NCBI GenBank assembly: GCA_900073065.1
Contig: FJOG01000040.1
Location: 226,822-290,821 of the forward strand
Direction: 5' to 3'
Source: Phialocephala subalpina
Lineage: Eukaryota > Ascomycota > Leotiomycetes > Helotiales > Mollisiaceae
Length of the DNA stretch: 64,000 bases
Shown here: one piece after another, positions 22,647 to 34,988 of the stretch
Layout of the letters: every line of letters starts with the position of its first letter
Position numbering within the stretch: position 1 is the stretch's first letter
Program-made: the position numbers and the translations under genes
The notes under the pieces: generated by a model
Told to the model about the DNA's origin: nothing
The model's database searches: none
The model's input: only the letters and a program-made list of their open reading frames with translations

Positions 22647-23481
22647 CTACAACATCCCCAGCGCAAACACCAAAGCCGCACCAGCAATCCCACCATTCAC
22701 CATAAGACCATTCGCTCCATTCGTGCCCGTAGACTGCGCCGCAGAAGTAGTGCTGCTTCCAGATCCAGTCGCACCAGCAGCGACAGGAGTGGTGTAGGTG
22801 GTGCCATAAGTAGTTCCATATGTAGTAGTATAGCTTGATCCGCCACTCGTCACCAGCGCTGTTACGGTGGTTGTGACGCTTGCAGTAACTGTCTTCTCCG
22901 CCACGGAGCTTGATGAGGCGCCTGAGGATGAGGAACTGGAATTACTGCTAGCAGACCCAACCTTCAACACGCCACCAAAAGCCTGTCCACCAGGTGGTGA
23001 GGTACTTGGTGTGGTCGCATTCTTCGCCAGCGCAGTAAAAGCAGTAAGGGTATTCCCAGTAGTCGGAGCATTAATAGCAGCCACCATGCCAGACTGGCAG
23101 TGGTTTCCTGTTGTTTGGCCGCAGTAGAGCCAGATTGGTTTCGTGTCGTTGACGAGGATTGTGAATGTGTTTGCGGATTCGGAGGTGGTGGGTTGGAAGG
23201 TGGAGAAGAAGCCGTTTGCTAATGGCTGGCAGGGTTTTGCGAAGGAGGATTGGGTTACGGAGTGGTTCTGCGGTGGGGTGTTAGCTTTAATGTGACGGAA
23301 GTGGAGGTGAGGAGAGGGGGAAATGTACCTTTGGGAAGAACGAGAACTCGACTGAATCGCCGACGGCGGCTGTAATATCGTTGGGTGAGAAGGTGAGACC
23401 ACTCTGTCCAACGGCAACCTGAATGGTTTCGGCGCTGGCAGATGCTGCCGCGGCAATGAGACTGGCTGAAGAGAGACGCAT
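22647..23481 (-). CDS. GPI-anchored cupredoxin-domain serine-rich protein
   Basis: Two exons (23481-23329, 23267-22647) with a 61-bp intron encode 257 residues. The signal peptide MRLSSASLIAAAASASA is followed by a cupredoxin domain to about residue 150: GLTFSPNDITAAVGDSVEFSFFPK-NHSVTQSSF, then WLYCGQTTGNHCQSGM. The His of NHSV, the Cys of YCGQ, the His of NHC and the Met of GM are in the order of type-1 copper ligands. A Ser/Thr-rich stalk and a hydrophobic C-terminus (GGIAGAALVFALGML) follow, typical of GPI anchoring. Fungal members are called extracellular serine-rich proteins and sit in the cell wall; roles in copper or redox handling and host interaction are proposed but not proven. The start is supported by the signal peptide. 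Confidence 0.88.
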
Positions 23482-26400
23482 TATGAGAGATGTTCTGGAA
23501 CAATAGAAGAATGTTTCAAAGTGAGGATGACTAAGAAATGAGGCTCAAAAGATGACGAGATGCTGTATTAGAGTGCTGATATGACTGAGAGAGTATGAGA
23601 AAGATACTTGGGATGAAGGGTAGCTTTATACCTGGGGGCACAAGCAACGCTCTCCTGTTAGATTTAAAATTGTAAACATAGACGAATGCCTAGATGGAGG
23701 AAAAGGTCATGGCGCTTGCACGAATGCACAGCCTGGTGCTACCTTGGGGATGTGTGGCTGCAGATGGCAGGCCGGAATCTGTCAACCCGCACTGGGATCT
23801 GGTAGCGTGCCATGTTCGCGGGAGAGTAATCGAAAAGGATCAATCAAACGCACAGACGCAGGGTATCGTCAGAGCTAACACGAAGCTTATCCTTGAGCTT
23901 ATTCGCATGTCTTGTTAATATTCCAGAAATGATCATTTTAATCAATCATGAAGATGATTTTGTTATCTGTGCTGCACTTGCCAGCAAAATCGACATTGTG
24001 GCGACGTGGGAAAGGGAAGAGGAAGCGCCAAAGCGACGAAAAAATCTATGAATAAAAATCTTGAAACAAGCGAGGCTGCACGGGAGGCCAAGCACCGATG
24101 ATCGCAAATAGAAGAACAATCGCGCGCTTATACGGTTGGCCCGTCAGCTGCGGCCGACGAAACAATATGAACCAATCATTTCGGCGATTTTGGGTCGACT
24201 TCAAACATGTTGGTACCTGTCGATGACTCTGGAGTGCAGCCTTGGTGTAGATTAATTTCAGCCCTGGAGGATAATCCCAGGATCTTGATCACCAATTACC
24301 AACATTGGTAATTGTCATTGACGCGAGATTGCAGGGGTCACGTGGCTGAGTGCCGAGGTTAAGAGAAGGCGCAGTGTTTCAGGGATGGGACGAACGGAGA
24401 CGTGAAGTTCCGTGATGAGGGATTTCAGCTGGGGTTGTTGATGGTAAGTTGCGTTCTTCTGGATGAAGATGGCTGCTGACTGAGGTGGGAAAAGTCTTCT
24501 GCTATTGGATAATTTTGGCGGGCGAAATCCGACGCTTGGAGAACATAGAGAGGCTGGTAAGAATACTAGTAGGTGAAAAGCAGATTCAATCGAGAGCAAA
24601 CAGAGAAAACGTACGGTTGGTGATCATCACATTTTCGTGGGATGGCTCGGTGCCTTTTTCTAGGTGAGCTTCCAGGTTTGGAATTGTAAGCGCTGATTGG
24701 CTGATGCCCTCTTGAAGAGTTCAGTCTCGTTTGCCTTGAAGAATTCAATGGGATCTCTGGGAAGGTTTCGCGGACCGAAAATAAGCTTGAATAACCTCCG
24801 GCGTATTAAATGATTACATTACATTATCCCTTCCTAATTATAATGTAACCACAAGAAAATTCTGCTAATCATAATGCAAAAATGCGGATTATAATGCAGT
24901 GTGATTATGTGATTTGTATATAAAAATGCATTATAATCTGCGTTTGTCAAAAAATCATAACCATATCGTAATGTATTAGCTGTATTATTTTTTGTCACGC
25001 TGTTAACTTCAGTATCAGCCCTCGTAGACGTCCTTTGAGTTTGCGGCTGAATCATTTCCGACATTGTCGGCTCTAGCGTTGCGGTGCACTTTCAAGCCAA
25101 TAATAAGATTCCTTGAGATGAGAGGTCGTATTGAGACTTGAGCGTTGGCATGGGCGATTCTTAAAAGGGAAACAAGGGTTTAAAGCAGAACAAAAGCATA
25201 TGAGCGCTCTCCACGCTCAAATTCTAGCTTGCTGAACACAGCAGGCGTGGAGGCATGGAGTCATGTTCACGTGACGCCAGCAGGGAATTTTACTTCCCGG
25301 CTTGCACGTTGATCGAGTAGTCCCAAAGCTCATGAAGTTGTTTGCCTATGCCTATGTTGTGCCATAGAAGAACGGGAGTGTTGGTCAGATGACGTTTGTG
25401 ATGGAAAACTCAGCCACAGCAGTTCCGCTTATGAAGGGCCCTATATGGTGCGGAAGGGCCACAGAAAAGTAAGCAAATGGTATGGCTTCGTGAATCATTT
25501 GAAGCTTCTGGCAGATTCACCGTGGCCTGGAAGAGGGTTTAATGCATGCCGATATCGTAGGGGTGAGTTTGGGAATGTTTACGTCGCACCGATTGACTTA
25601 GTCGTCAACGTCGACATGTGTATCCTATCACACATAACGCGCATCATCTTCACTTCTGAGTCATCTTGTAGGATCTCTCATCATACGTCTTGGACGGCTT
25701 GTCTGGTCGAAGTCTGACTGAATGCATCGTGAGTCTCAACACTGAGGATTTTCAAGAGCACAAGGTGACTACCCTGGGCATAGGTGTCTAACCGGAGCCA
25801 GTTATGAACCACTGCATTGTTATTACAGCCATCGCAATATCATCGCAGACATTCTCCAACACGAGCACAGACAGGCTGAACATGTATCGAACACGAAGGA
25901 CATGCATTGAGGTCTACCAGTATCATTTGGAGAAGAGACGCAGGCAGTGTCGAGCGAATTGAAGAGAACAGTTCAAAACACTTAGCGAACATGTAGTTAC
26001 TACCAAGCAAACCTAAAATGAAACTTTTGAAGTAAGTACATCGCAAAATTACAATTGGTGGGCTTGTTTCGCCACAAAAAACATGTTCGCAGCTTTCGGA
26101 ACCAAGGAGAAAGAGGCTGCGCGGGAAGTACGGTAATTACTTGAAGCTTAATCATCCCGGAAAGAGCCTCTGAAGACAGTGACACTTAAAAATTGCAGTG
26201 CTAGACATTTCATGAGCCCTCAAGAATATAACAGTTTGGATGGAATTTTGGCGTAGAGCTGAACTTCGATGCTCGCAACTTGCGGTGAGCTGATCCACGA
26301 AAGAAAATTTGACGGTCGAGGAGGAACACTGACGTTCTTTAGCCGATCACGTGTTGCTAACACCTTGATGCGGGAGGGCTCGCTCGGAAACGTGGCACTG

Positions 26401-27416
26401 CCCGCAGTCAGACTCTGATGCCACCTGGGCAGTCCTGGAAATGAGCAATAAATCAACAGAACATCAACGCTTTAGCCACCTATGTCTATGAGCGCGAGAA
26501 GCCCATGCGCAATGCTTCTGAAGTACATCACTTCGCTTCCAAGAGACACGCCTCCTGAATCAAGAGGACCCCCTAGCGATGTCAACAAGTCAAAGTCTGC
26601 CACCACGACTCAACAACCACAACATAGTATCGAATACTTGAGCATTTTGAAAGGCCTGGAAAGGCATTTAAACAGCAGCATCGCGTCTGATAGATGAATA
26701 GTTCGAGTCCCTCGGTAGAGACCCCTTTTAAAATTTCGAGGAGATTCGTGGTTTCTCGTCCCACTCCTATGCAATTTTTCTATATTGCATAGCGATTATT
26801 GCAGCTGCTGTAAACTATGCATATATGAGTACTTGTTGGATAGAGCTCATCTAGAGCTTCTCGTAGAGTGCAAGAAGGTGGCGTAAATCGTATCTCTTAT
26901 TCCTGTAGCTGTCCTTCGAAAGTTCGTCGTGGGGTTCACAAAACCCAACCCTCACCAGATTTGGCGAGGACGCCCTCGTTAGCTTGTGCAGGGGTCTTAG
27001 TCTCTCTCGAAAACTACCCTCTTGAGAATCTCAGACTTCCCACTTCTTCCTTTCGACCACCAACGCGTCAGGCACAACAATCAGCCACCCACCAACATTT
27101 CCACGAAATCAATCCTGCGACTTTATGCGACTGCCGTAACACGCCTCGAGCACCTTGGACGCGTCGAGACCTGATATCAGTAAGTGCCTACATTGATATA
27201 CACCCTACTGCATACGCAATCGGGCCTGGGCACTCCCTTGCAGCTGCCTACCTCGCACAAATCAATTCAGCACCAACACCAACCATCTCGAAGACCATTA
27301 GGATATCTGCGAACCACTATAGAACACTTACTGAGGGATGTATCGAGTCTGACATACCATCTTACCCCAGGTTCTTCGACACAGTCAGAGTGCTTTGAGC
27401 ACGGCGATCCGGCAAG
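23482..27416. other. 3.9-kb gene-poor stretch
   Basis: No gene is supported. It holds the cupredoxin promoter (23482 to about 24000), an AT-rich segment with imperfect palindromes (24785-25000, listed separately), and short non-conserved frames. A 176-codon frame at 26868-27398 ends just before the ITC1 start and is better read as 5' leader. Confidence 0.5.
24785..25000. repeat. AT-rich palindromic element
   Basis: The word GCGGATTATAATGCA (24884-24898) is repeated inverted as TGCATTATAATCTGC (24927-24941; 14 of 15 match), and a related direct copy TGCTAATCATAATGCA lies at about 24862-24878. The block is much richer in A/T than its flanks. This resembles a decayed miniature transposon, although I could not define its ends. 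Confidence 0.35.
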
Positions 27417-30400
27417 ATGGTACCTAGCCTACCTTCCTTTATGCTCATGCATCTGCTAACTCCTCTAGGTTCTCTTCAAGAGAAAACCAGTACAATACCT
27501 GTCACCACCTCCCATTGACAATGACGATGTTGAGGTAAGGCTTCCGGTCCGGGGCGGCAATATACTGCGTGATGGTGGCTGATATACAGGATAGGTCTGG
27601 GTCATTCCCCAAACAGACGAGATATTCACCGAATATGAGCAGTATCTAGCTCGGTAGGAACCCACACTCCCGAATTGTTGGTACATCTGCTGATCTTTTT
27701 TCTCAGGATGGACTTTTACAAGCAGGTTAGGAATCTGCAGCTGAGGACGCGTCGCAGACTCATTCTAACTTCATATAGCGAAGATTCATCTGCCAAATCA
27801 CTGGCCACTCCGGTCTGACATTCTTCGACGCACTTGCCAGTGAGGTAGGACATTCTCTGGAGGTGAAATCTTGCATGGCGCGTACTGATGTTTCTTTAGC
27901 TTGCAGGTGCCGAGGAGGTTGAACAGGCATTTCCTGAAGCTCTGAAGGGCCCTATCCTACGACGCGTCCAATTCCAGACCATATCTCGAATCGACACCCT
28001 GGTCGACTTGATCTTCGAAGAGTTCCGTTCCGACTACTATCCGGGCGAGGCCGTGACAGTACATGTGGTTACAGGAGAGAGACTTGCTGGCATTGTGAGG
28101 GACAAGACGCGATTTGGACAGAAGATTATGCCTGATGGTTCTATAAACCCACCATTCTCGCGATACTTTGTCAGCCTGGACAATCGACCTGAGGAGGAAG
28201 CTGTTGTGGACGATTCGCACATCACTCGAGACCGCAAGATCTTCACGAAGCAGGTTCTTCGATCCTTCATCAAGAAGACAGTCACTCGAGAGGCATGGAC
28301 GGGTGCGCCTTGGTTAGTGAAACCAGAAGTTGCAGCTATCTACCACATCGATACTCGGGTCCCACCGCATCTCCGGTATGAGAGCAAGGCTGCTGAGAGG
28401 AAGCAGAAGCAAGTCCAGCAGAAGACTGGCCAACCAGATTATGAGGGCATGGTTGGTAGTTTCCAAGGCAATGGCCCACGACTCCCCGAATTGAAGCCAG
28501 CACCGAAGAGTCATAAGAGCAAGCAGCAGCAGGGTCAGCAACTGGCCAAGAGTAAGCAGCAGCCGTTCTTGAATCCTGCTCCAACCCACCCTCCACCTCC
28601 TAATTTTCAAGCTCCTCCTCAATTCTTTCCTCCTGTACCACCCTACGTCTCTCACACTTTCCAAGCTGCCGGCCCACCTCAGCCTGTGGGACCTCACCCT
28701 TACGCCAACTTCCACAACTCAACTTTTGCATTCGCTCCACTTGCATCACTACCACCAGCTCCTCCGCCACCACCACCAATCAAATACCCAATCGAGGACT
28801 TGCAAGTCTTCCCACGACATGGTGCTCCAAAGCGTCCAGCGCTCAAATTCTTTTCTCAGGACACACCTGCAGACATCGGCAAGACGAACGGCGAAGGAAA
28901 CGGTATTTTAATGAAGTCTATTGGTCTGCTGTTGGAGTCATGGGACACTCTGAATGTCTATTGCGAGATCTTCAAGCTGGACTCGTTTACCTTTGACGAC
29001 TTTGTCGAGGCTATGCAATTCTCGTCCGAAGACGTTGACTGTGAGCTATTCGTTGAAGTCCATTGTGCTGCCCTGAAGGTCCTGGTCAGTTCTGAAGCAG
29101 ATGGTGGAAAGATTCAGGTTCAGTTGCCAGATATGGAAGAGGATGAAGAGGAGGAAGAATCTGGTGCAGAAGCCAGTGCTCCACCAACGCCAACGCCAGA
29201 GCCTGAGCCAAAACCAAAGGGACGAGCAACCCGAAGCAGCTTAGCCAAGGCAGAGGCCGAAGCTCTCAAAGTCGAGCCTTTACCAGCAAAGGAACCAACA
29301 CCGGAACCAAAGAGCGCTCATCGAGCTGCTGAGATGCAAGCAGAAATTGGCTGGATTGATCGTTTGAGGAAGCGAGACTTTAAGAATGGTGGATGGCAAG
29401 TCATCATGATTGGATTGCTGTACCAGCTATCGAAGAGCCCCCGAATGTTTGCGAAATGCGAGACCTTGTTGAAGGAGCTCGCGCCTCTTGACATGGAGCC
29501 GACCCCAGAGACTGCTAAGCAACAGTACGCCAGACTTGATGTCAACCTGCGAGTTCAAGCTCTTCAAATTCTTTGCATTCTCACTGCAGAGACTAAGGCT
29601 GTTCGAGGCTTCATGGAGGAGTGCAGTGAGGAGATGACCACATTCCGCAAGGAAAAGATTGGATGGCAGAGAAAGCGAAAGGAATAGTAAGTAGTCATGT
29701 GGCCTTGTCATCTCCAACGCTAACCTTCGCTGCAGTCTGGAGGAACTTCGTCTGTTGAATGAAGAACGTAAGATTCAGCTTCCAGCCAACATGCCGCCGT
29801 CTCCAGTTGCCGAGCATAAGATGATTGCCGACATTGCGATGGTGGACGCTGCTCAAGAGGAGATCCACGACTCCATCGACGAAGAAATCATCGACACTGA
29901 TGAGGATCCTCACCAAGGTCGCTCTCTTCGACGTGGTCTTGATCGAGCTGCAGAGAGAAAACGAAAGCGTGAGGCTGAGCAAGAGAAGAAGGAGAAGGCC
30001 GAAGCTGAGGCCAAGGTTCCCAAGCAGTCAAAACAATTCACCAAGCTTCTCAAGGACATCCAGAAGAAGCAGGATGCTATCAAAGAGTGCGAGGAAGAAA
30101 TTGCCATCATCGACAACGACCTTCGTGAAGCCGACTGCCCCCGAACCCGTGTTCTCGGAAAGGATCGATTCTGGAATCGCTATTACTGGTTCGAGCGCAA
30201 TGGTATGCCATATGCCGGTATGCCTGACAGCTCAACCGTCGATGCTGGTTATGCCAATGGTTGTCTTTGGATCCAAGGTCCTGATGATATTGAACGTGAG
30301 GGATACATTGACATGAAGCAAGAGTGGCAAAACGAGTATTTCGGGAGGTTCGGTATCACTGTTCCAGACCGGAAGAAGGTTGAGGAGGGTGAGACGAGCG

Positions 30401-30852
30401 TCTTTACGGCTCATCAGTGGGGCTACTATGAAGATCCAGAAGCTCTTGACGGCTTGATTGCCTGGCTCGACACAAGAGGCCTAAACGAGGTCAAGCTGCA
30501 CAAGGAACTGAAGCTCTATCGCGATCGGATTGCCAAGAACATGGAGAAGCGCAAGGAATATCTCAACCCTACCGAGGAGAAGTCTGTCGAATCTGGACCA
30601 AAGCGCATGTCGACGCGTAGGAAGGAGCAACCGGTTGACCACACCGCTCATCGTTGTTTGGCGTGGCACAACTCTGTGGCTGTTCTCGAGCAAGGTCACA
30701 CGCATTACGATCAACCACGAGCCAGAAAGCCTGCCAAGAGAGCTGCACCCCCTCCTCCCCCAGTTGTTGAGGAAGAGCGTCAGACTAGGAGCGAATCCAA
30801 GAACAAGAAGCAGAAGGGTCTTGGTCGACAAGGCTCAAGATACGACTTTTAG
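27417..30852 (+). CDS. ITC1: ISWI chromatin-remodelling complex subunit ITC1 (WAC, DDT, WHIM domains)
   Basis: Seven exons: 27417-27419, 27469-27534, 27595-27653, 27707-27725, 27779-27844, 27900-29686 and 29736-30852, joining in frame to 1038 residues. The coding part of exon 1 is only the ATG. The N-terminus MVLFKRKPVQYLSPPP plus VWVIPQTDEIFT-YE-YL and MDFYKQRRFICQITGHSGLTFFDAL is the WAC domain, which binds DNA. A Pro-rich linker follows, then the DDT helix bundle (LLLESWDTLNVYCEIFKLDSF, ~360-400), and the WHIM motifs, including RFWNRYYWFE near residue 790 and a charged coiled coil before it. Itc1 partners the Isw2 ATPase and positions nucleosomes for repression. The short C-terminus lacks PHD and bromo domains, as in yeast Itc1 rather than animal ACF1. 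Confidence 0.93.
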
Positions 30853-31638
30853 GTTGTGATATTAGTCACGACAAGTATTGGATGATCTGACGTCTTACGA
30901 ATATGGTTGTACAAGTCACTCGTTCTGGTAGGAGTATATGGTAGAGTTCAGTATGGAGTATGGTATGGCAGATTTTGTACAGAACGGCGTTGTATTGGCG
31001 CTGTTGGTGCTTGATAAAAGTGCATGTGGTGGGTGGCTTGCATTGGAGTTCTGTTGGAGTCACTTGTCCTGGTTGATACTGACTGGGATAAACTCATATC
31101 TGTGCATAGATACAAGTAGCTTACAGAGAGATAAATGCATGCGATGAACTAAAGCCTGGGTCCAGGTCTCCCAGTGAGTGAAGCGATCAGTGTATTCAAT
31201 GTCTCCGCAATGCTAGGACTTTCTTTTGCTTTTTTCCGGCAGCGCTCCATTTCAGGGTCTTCATGACTTGTAATCCATTGCGAAGCTCCTTTCCCTCAAT
31301 CAAGAAACAGCATCATGATCCTTTTCAACTGAAAACAAGTTAACAGTACCTGTGTAGGAACAAGACCCGGCCTCGAAGCCAAGATTTTGAAAACCCTGCC
31401 ATCGTTATGCCGAAAACAAGATATTGCTGAGGTCCGAGAGGAATGAATACGAAGTCGCGTGATCATCACGAGACTCGCAACTTCTCACGATCTTTCGACC
31501 TCGAATCACCCCATTCGCCCCCGCGCTCCAATAACACCCCATAAATCCCCAATAACAAAATGAAAACTCAATCTTAGGTATCGAAACAAACTCAAGCTAC
31601 TCCACAGATTCTCCAAACTTGCGCATACAATCAAGAAA
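30853..31638. other. intergenic between ITC1 and the coiled-coil gene
   Basis: ITC1 3' flank and the upstream region of the next gene. Nothing else recognised. Confidence 0.5.
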
Positions 31639-32439
31639 ATGCCAATAAACTGGACCACCCAAGACATCGTCGCCCTGATAAAATTCATCAACTTCATCTG
31701 GCGAAAAATCGAAAAGACGGAAGAAAGGCTCGACGAAACTGAACCCTTGGAAAATCTGGAGACGAAGTTACAACATCTTTCCGAATCTCTCGAGTACTTG
31801 CGACGAGAAACAGAGCATGAGAAATCCATCCTCGTAAAAGAGGGGGACAACCGGAGAGAAGTCGGGATCTTGCTGGGTCAGTTGAGTGTTGATCTCAATG
31901 TTTTGGATATCATGGTGAGCAAGATGAAGGGAGGGTTGGGTGTTGATGAGGAGAATTTCGAGGGGCTGCAGGAGAGGTTGGACATGAGGATGCTGGAATT
32001 GAATTCTGTTCTCGAAACAGCACGAAGACATGAACAACGCGGAGGCCTAGGCTGGGCTCTCCACGGGGTCTCAACTTCGTTCCACCACGTCCACTGGTCC
32101 GATCTCGTCGAAGTCCGGTATCCAAAAGATGAATTCTACCTCGCGCAAGACCAAGAACCCGAGATCCTAAAACTAGATTTGAGAAAAGATGAAGGATTCG
32201 ATGATGATTGTATCACGATCTTTGTTCAGTTTCAGGATAATGGGTTTGGGACGAAGATTGGGAAGTGGAGGACAGGAGGTGGAGTTGAGGTTACGGCGCC
32301 GAGAGGGACGAGTTTGGGGGAGTTGAAGAAGGCGTTGAGGGAGCTGATTGAGGTTCCTATTTATCAGCAGTTGTTGAGTCATAGGGGGGTTATGTTGGAT
32401 AATGGTGCGTCGAAAGCTATGAGAAAGAGGGCAGGCTGA
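31639..32439 (+). CDS. hypothetical coiled-coil protein
   Basis: Single exon, 266 residues, from ATG 31639 (MPINWTTQDIVALIKFINFIW). After a short hydrophobic N-terminal helix come about 120 residues of heptad-like, strongly charged helix (KIEKTEERLDETEPLENLETKLQ and onward), then a mixed alpha/beta region with WSDLVEVRYPKDEFYL and a final APRGTSLGELKKALREL segment. No catalytic motif is visible and I do not recognise a family. The long uninterrupted frame and ordinary codon use support a real gene. It follows ITC1 on the same strand and converges on ALG8. Confidence 0.6.
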   Translation: MPINWTTQDIVALIKFINFIWRKIEKTEERLDETEPLENLETKLQHLSESLEYLRRETEHEKSILVKEGDNRREVGILLGQLSVDLNVLDIMVSKMKGGLGVDEENFEGLQERLDMRMLELNSVLETARRHEQRGGLGWALHGVSTSFHHVHWSDLVEVRYPKDEFYLAQDQEPEILKLDLRKDEGFDDDCITIFVQFQDNGFGTKIGKWRTGGGVEVTAPRGTSLGELKKALRELIEVPIYQQLLSHRGVMLDNGASKAMRKRAG

Positions 32440-32845
32440 TGAGTGGTAGATTTCACTTTGGCGGATTGTGGGCTTGAGAATGTAAGTGAATAAGTCAAAT
32501 GTAGGCGAATCGTACTGATGGATGAACAGGAAAGCACGTTGAATGGGGTGATCATTTCGAAACAGATGGCGGGAGGGTCGCCCAAATCTAACTGGGGGCT
32601 GTGGTCAGGAGGAAGTTGGTCGACGAGAGAAGACAGAAGGCAGTAACAGCACTTACTTCGAGGAACTGGAGGAAGGAAAAGACAGCATAGATACCCGTGA
32701 AGAAAAGCAGCATTGAAGGCGTCGTTCAACTGTGGACAATATCGAATTATGCGGAGCAGCCAGGCCGTGAAGTACATGCAGAAACAAATGAAGGGTATCA
32801 TTCTCTTCTATCTCGCAGCCATCGGATATACAAAGAAAGTACGTT
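32440..32845. other. converging 3' flanks
   Basis: Between the coiled-coil gene and the ALG8 stop. A minus-strand spliceable frame beginning MLLFFTGIYAVFSFLQ (about 32712) is hydrophobic but cannot be extended convincingly, so no gene is called. Confidence 0.4.
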
Positions 32846-34489
32846 CTAGCTTGTGAAGAACACAACTAGGAACCCAATCCAACTTCCCACCACACCAACA
32901 GCGGAATAGCTGCTCATGAACATCAACGGCAGGAATTCCAGCCTCTTGCCCCAAATAATGCCATGCAACAAGCTACAATACACAATCAACGGAATGCTGA
33001 CTGCGATATACCACAAGCTGAATCGGTCCAGCAAGAATACTCTCGACTTATTGCTTGCTGGGGCAAGTCGGTCAAACGCCAGCAAGAATAAGACGAGCCA
33101 GAAGATGGTATACACGGTCTTGATCGGGAACTCTGCTGCCGTGAAGAGAAGCGGGAACAGCGAAACGTGTCCAGCAACGGCGAGAGGTCGGAATGCTCCT
33201 AGGTATCGTCTATCCTTGAGCGCGATGAGGGAGAACGGTATGATGACTAGCAAGATCGCCTTCTCGTGCACATGCCAGCCGAAGAGGAAGGATGCGTAGC
33301 CGCAGAGGGTGACGGACCCGATGAAGGTGTCCCAGGTTGGGTCGAAGAACAGCTTGATCAGAGGGATGATCTGGAAGAATAGGGTCAAGGCGAAGGTGGT
33401 GCTAGCAGTGATCTCGGGTAAGACTGCGAAGGATGTATCTCCCACCAGACCTCGGGTCACGCTGTTGATAGCCTCTTGGTTGACTTGCAGGCCCAAACGA
33501 GGAGCAACTATTACTTTGTCAGTCAAGGACCAAGAAAAATATGAATTACGTACCATAGATCATGACCCTATCCGTAAACGAGTACATAGCCCACACATTT
33601 GGCGCCCAATATGCATGACACAAACCTCGCGAAAACGGAAAGAGTCTGCTAAGCAATTGTGGAATCTGACCCCACAAAGCAAATGGTCCAAACGCAGCTG
33701 CAAATACGGCGATAACTCCAGTACCTAGCTTCAAAGTATTGAGGAACTTGATATGGAAGATTGACTTCGAACCCAGACAATATGATCGCAATAGAAAGAC
33801 GAAATATGCCGGTGCTAGATAGAGGTAGATGTGCTTGAGGCAGAGAAGAGCTGCGAAAAGCAGTCCACTAGCCAACGTGGTCGACTTTTTCCTTGCCAAC
33901 ACCAACGACAATATCAAGACCCCGTATAAAAAGCCGTTGTATTGGAAGTGGATGTGGTCGATGATCAAGAGACCTGGAGAGAGGAGAATCGAGAGAGCAG
34001 CGGCATGCGACGGACGCTTGAATGCTGGTGGGGCAGTTTGGACAAAGCTGCAGATTGTCAGAATAGCTCCCGAGACATCTTTTGAACACTTACAGATAAA
34101 GTGCATAGACCAGGACCAGCTCTGTAGCAATCACACTCGCCCTTTGGAAGTATATTGTCTGCCAGCTATCGAATTCCAATTCATACACTCTCAGCATCCG
34201 TGGGTCTGCGAACTTCGCGAAGCACGAGAGGATCCATTCGAAGTATGCGAAGAACGGAGGATAGTCGAGGGTCCATTCGGATGTCTTTTCATAGTACCAT
34301 TCTTGGACTGGAAGGCTGTGTGTGATAGCTAGCCAATTCCTATGGACCTCGAAGTCTGTGGATTTGCTGTCCTGATCAGCGCGAGCTTGGACATTGTGCA
34401 AGCAGGACTCACTATGCTGGGAACAAAAGCACTTTGAAAGCGGTGGCTACAACCGCACATTGTGCTATCGAGGGATACAGGTCGGCCAT
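32846..34489 (-). CDS. ALG8: ALG8 alpha-1,3-glucosyltransferase of the ER
   Basis: Four exons (34489-34413, 34366-34094, 34047-33554, 33507-32846) with three 46-bp introns give 501 residues, the normal ALG8 length. It adds the second glucose to the dolichol-linked Glc1Man9GlcNAc2 precursor in the ER lumen, using dolichyl-phosphate-glucose. Family blocks: [16 protein letters not shown] with the acidic DYPP motif near residue 60, [10 protein letters not shown] near 160, [19 protein letters not shown] near 265, and [19 protein letters not shown] near 370. About a dozen hydrophobic segments give the GT-C multi-spanning topology. WHVHEKAIL occurs in both ALG6 and ALG8; the [14 protein letters not shown] block and overall length favour ALG8. 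Confidence 0.93.
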
Positions 34490-34668
34490 CGAGACATCTC
34501 CAAGTCTTATTGTTCGTGGTTTTGTGAATCCTTAAAAGTCCAGTTTCCTCCCAAGTATTCTGCCACCTTCTCACCGCCCAACGCACAGCCGTTGACGCTA
34601 GGACAGGGGTACATTCCTCTCGACATCATTGGGCAGCATCTGGAAAGCTTCAATTGCTTGTATTTACT

Positions 34669-34878
34669 ATGGACGCAGCATTTGTCCCTTCAGAACTCGT
34701 AGTCAAGCATTTCGTCACCCACAAATTCGTCTTGGAGCTTGGTCCGTCTATTACCAGTTTAGGGAGACCGATTTCGAAAGTGATACTCATTGCGATTGGC
34801 ATATATTGCCTGGGTGATATCGTGCGCGGGTCGCTGCAAGCTGTCCTTAACAGGAACCGGGGAGACACAAGTCGTTGA
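34669..34878 (+). CDS. possible small single-pass membrane protein
   Basis: ATG 34669 opens a 69-residue frame, MDAAFVPSELVVKHFVTHKF..., with one hydrophobic helix (VILIAIGIYCLGDIVRGSL) followed by a basic tail (NRNRGDTSR). That is a normal layout for a short tail-anchored or inner-membrane protein. It lies between the divergent ALG8 and lectin genes. I know no family match, so it may be chance. Confidence 0.35.
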   Translation: MDAAFVPSELVVKHFVTHKFVLELGPSITSLGRPISKVILIAIGIYCLGDIVRGSLQAVLNRNRGDTSR

Positions 34879-34988
34879 AATACCCAGCCTAAATTCCAAA
34901 ACTTATTTTGCTTCGAGATTCTTCATCTATGAACTCTGCTGGCACGAGGTAATAGTCTTTGGAGCGCTGCGAGCTCAGCTGGTTGAAG

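Noticed and set aside
26868..27398. 176-codon frame before ITC1
   Set aside because: No family signature; it ends beside the ITC1 start and fits a 5' leader.
32379..32801. small membrane protein gene between the coiled-coil gene and ALG8
   Set aside because: A plausible hydrophobic exon could not be joined to any convincing second exon.
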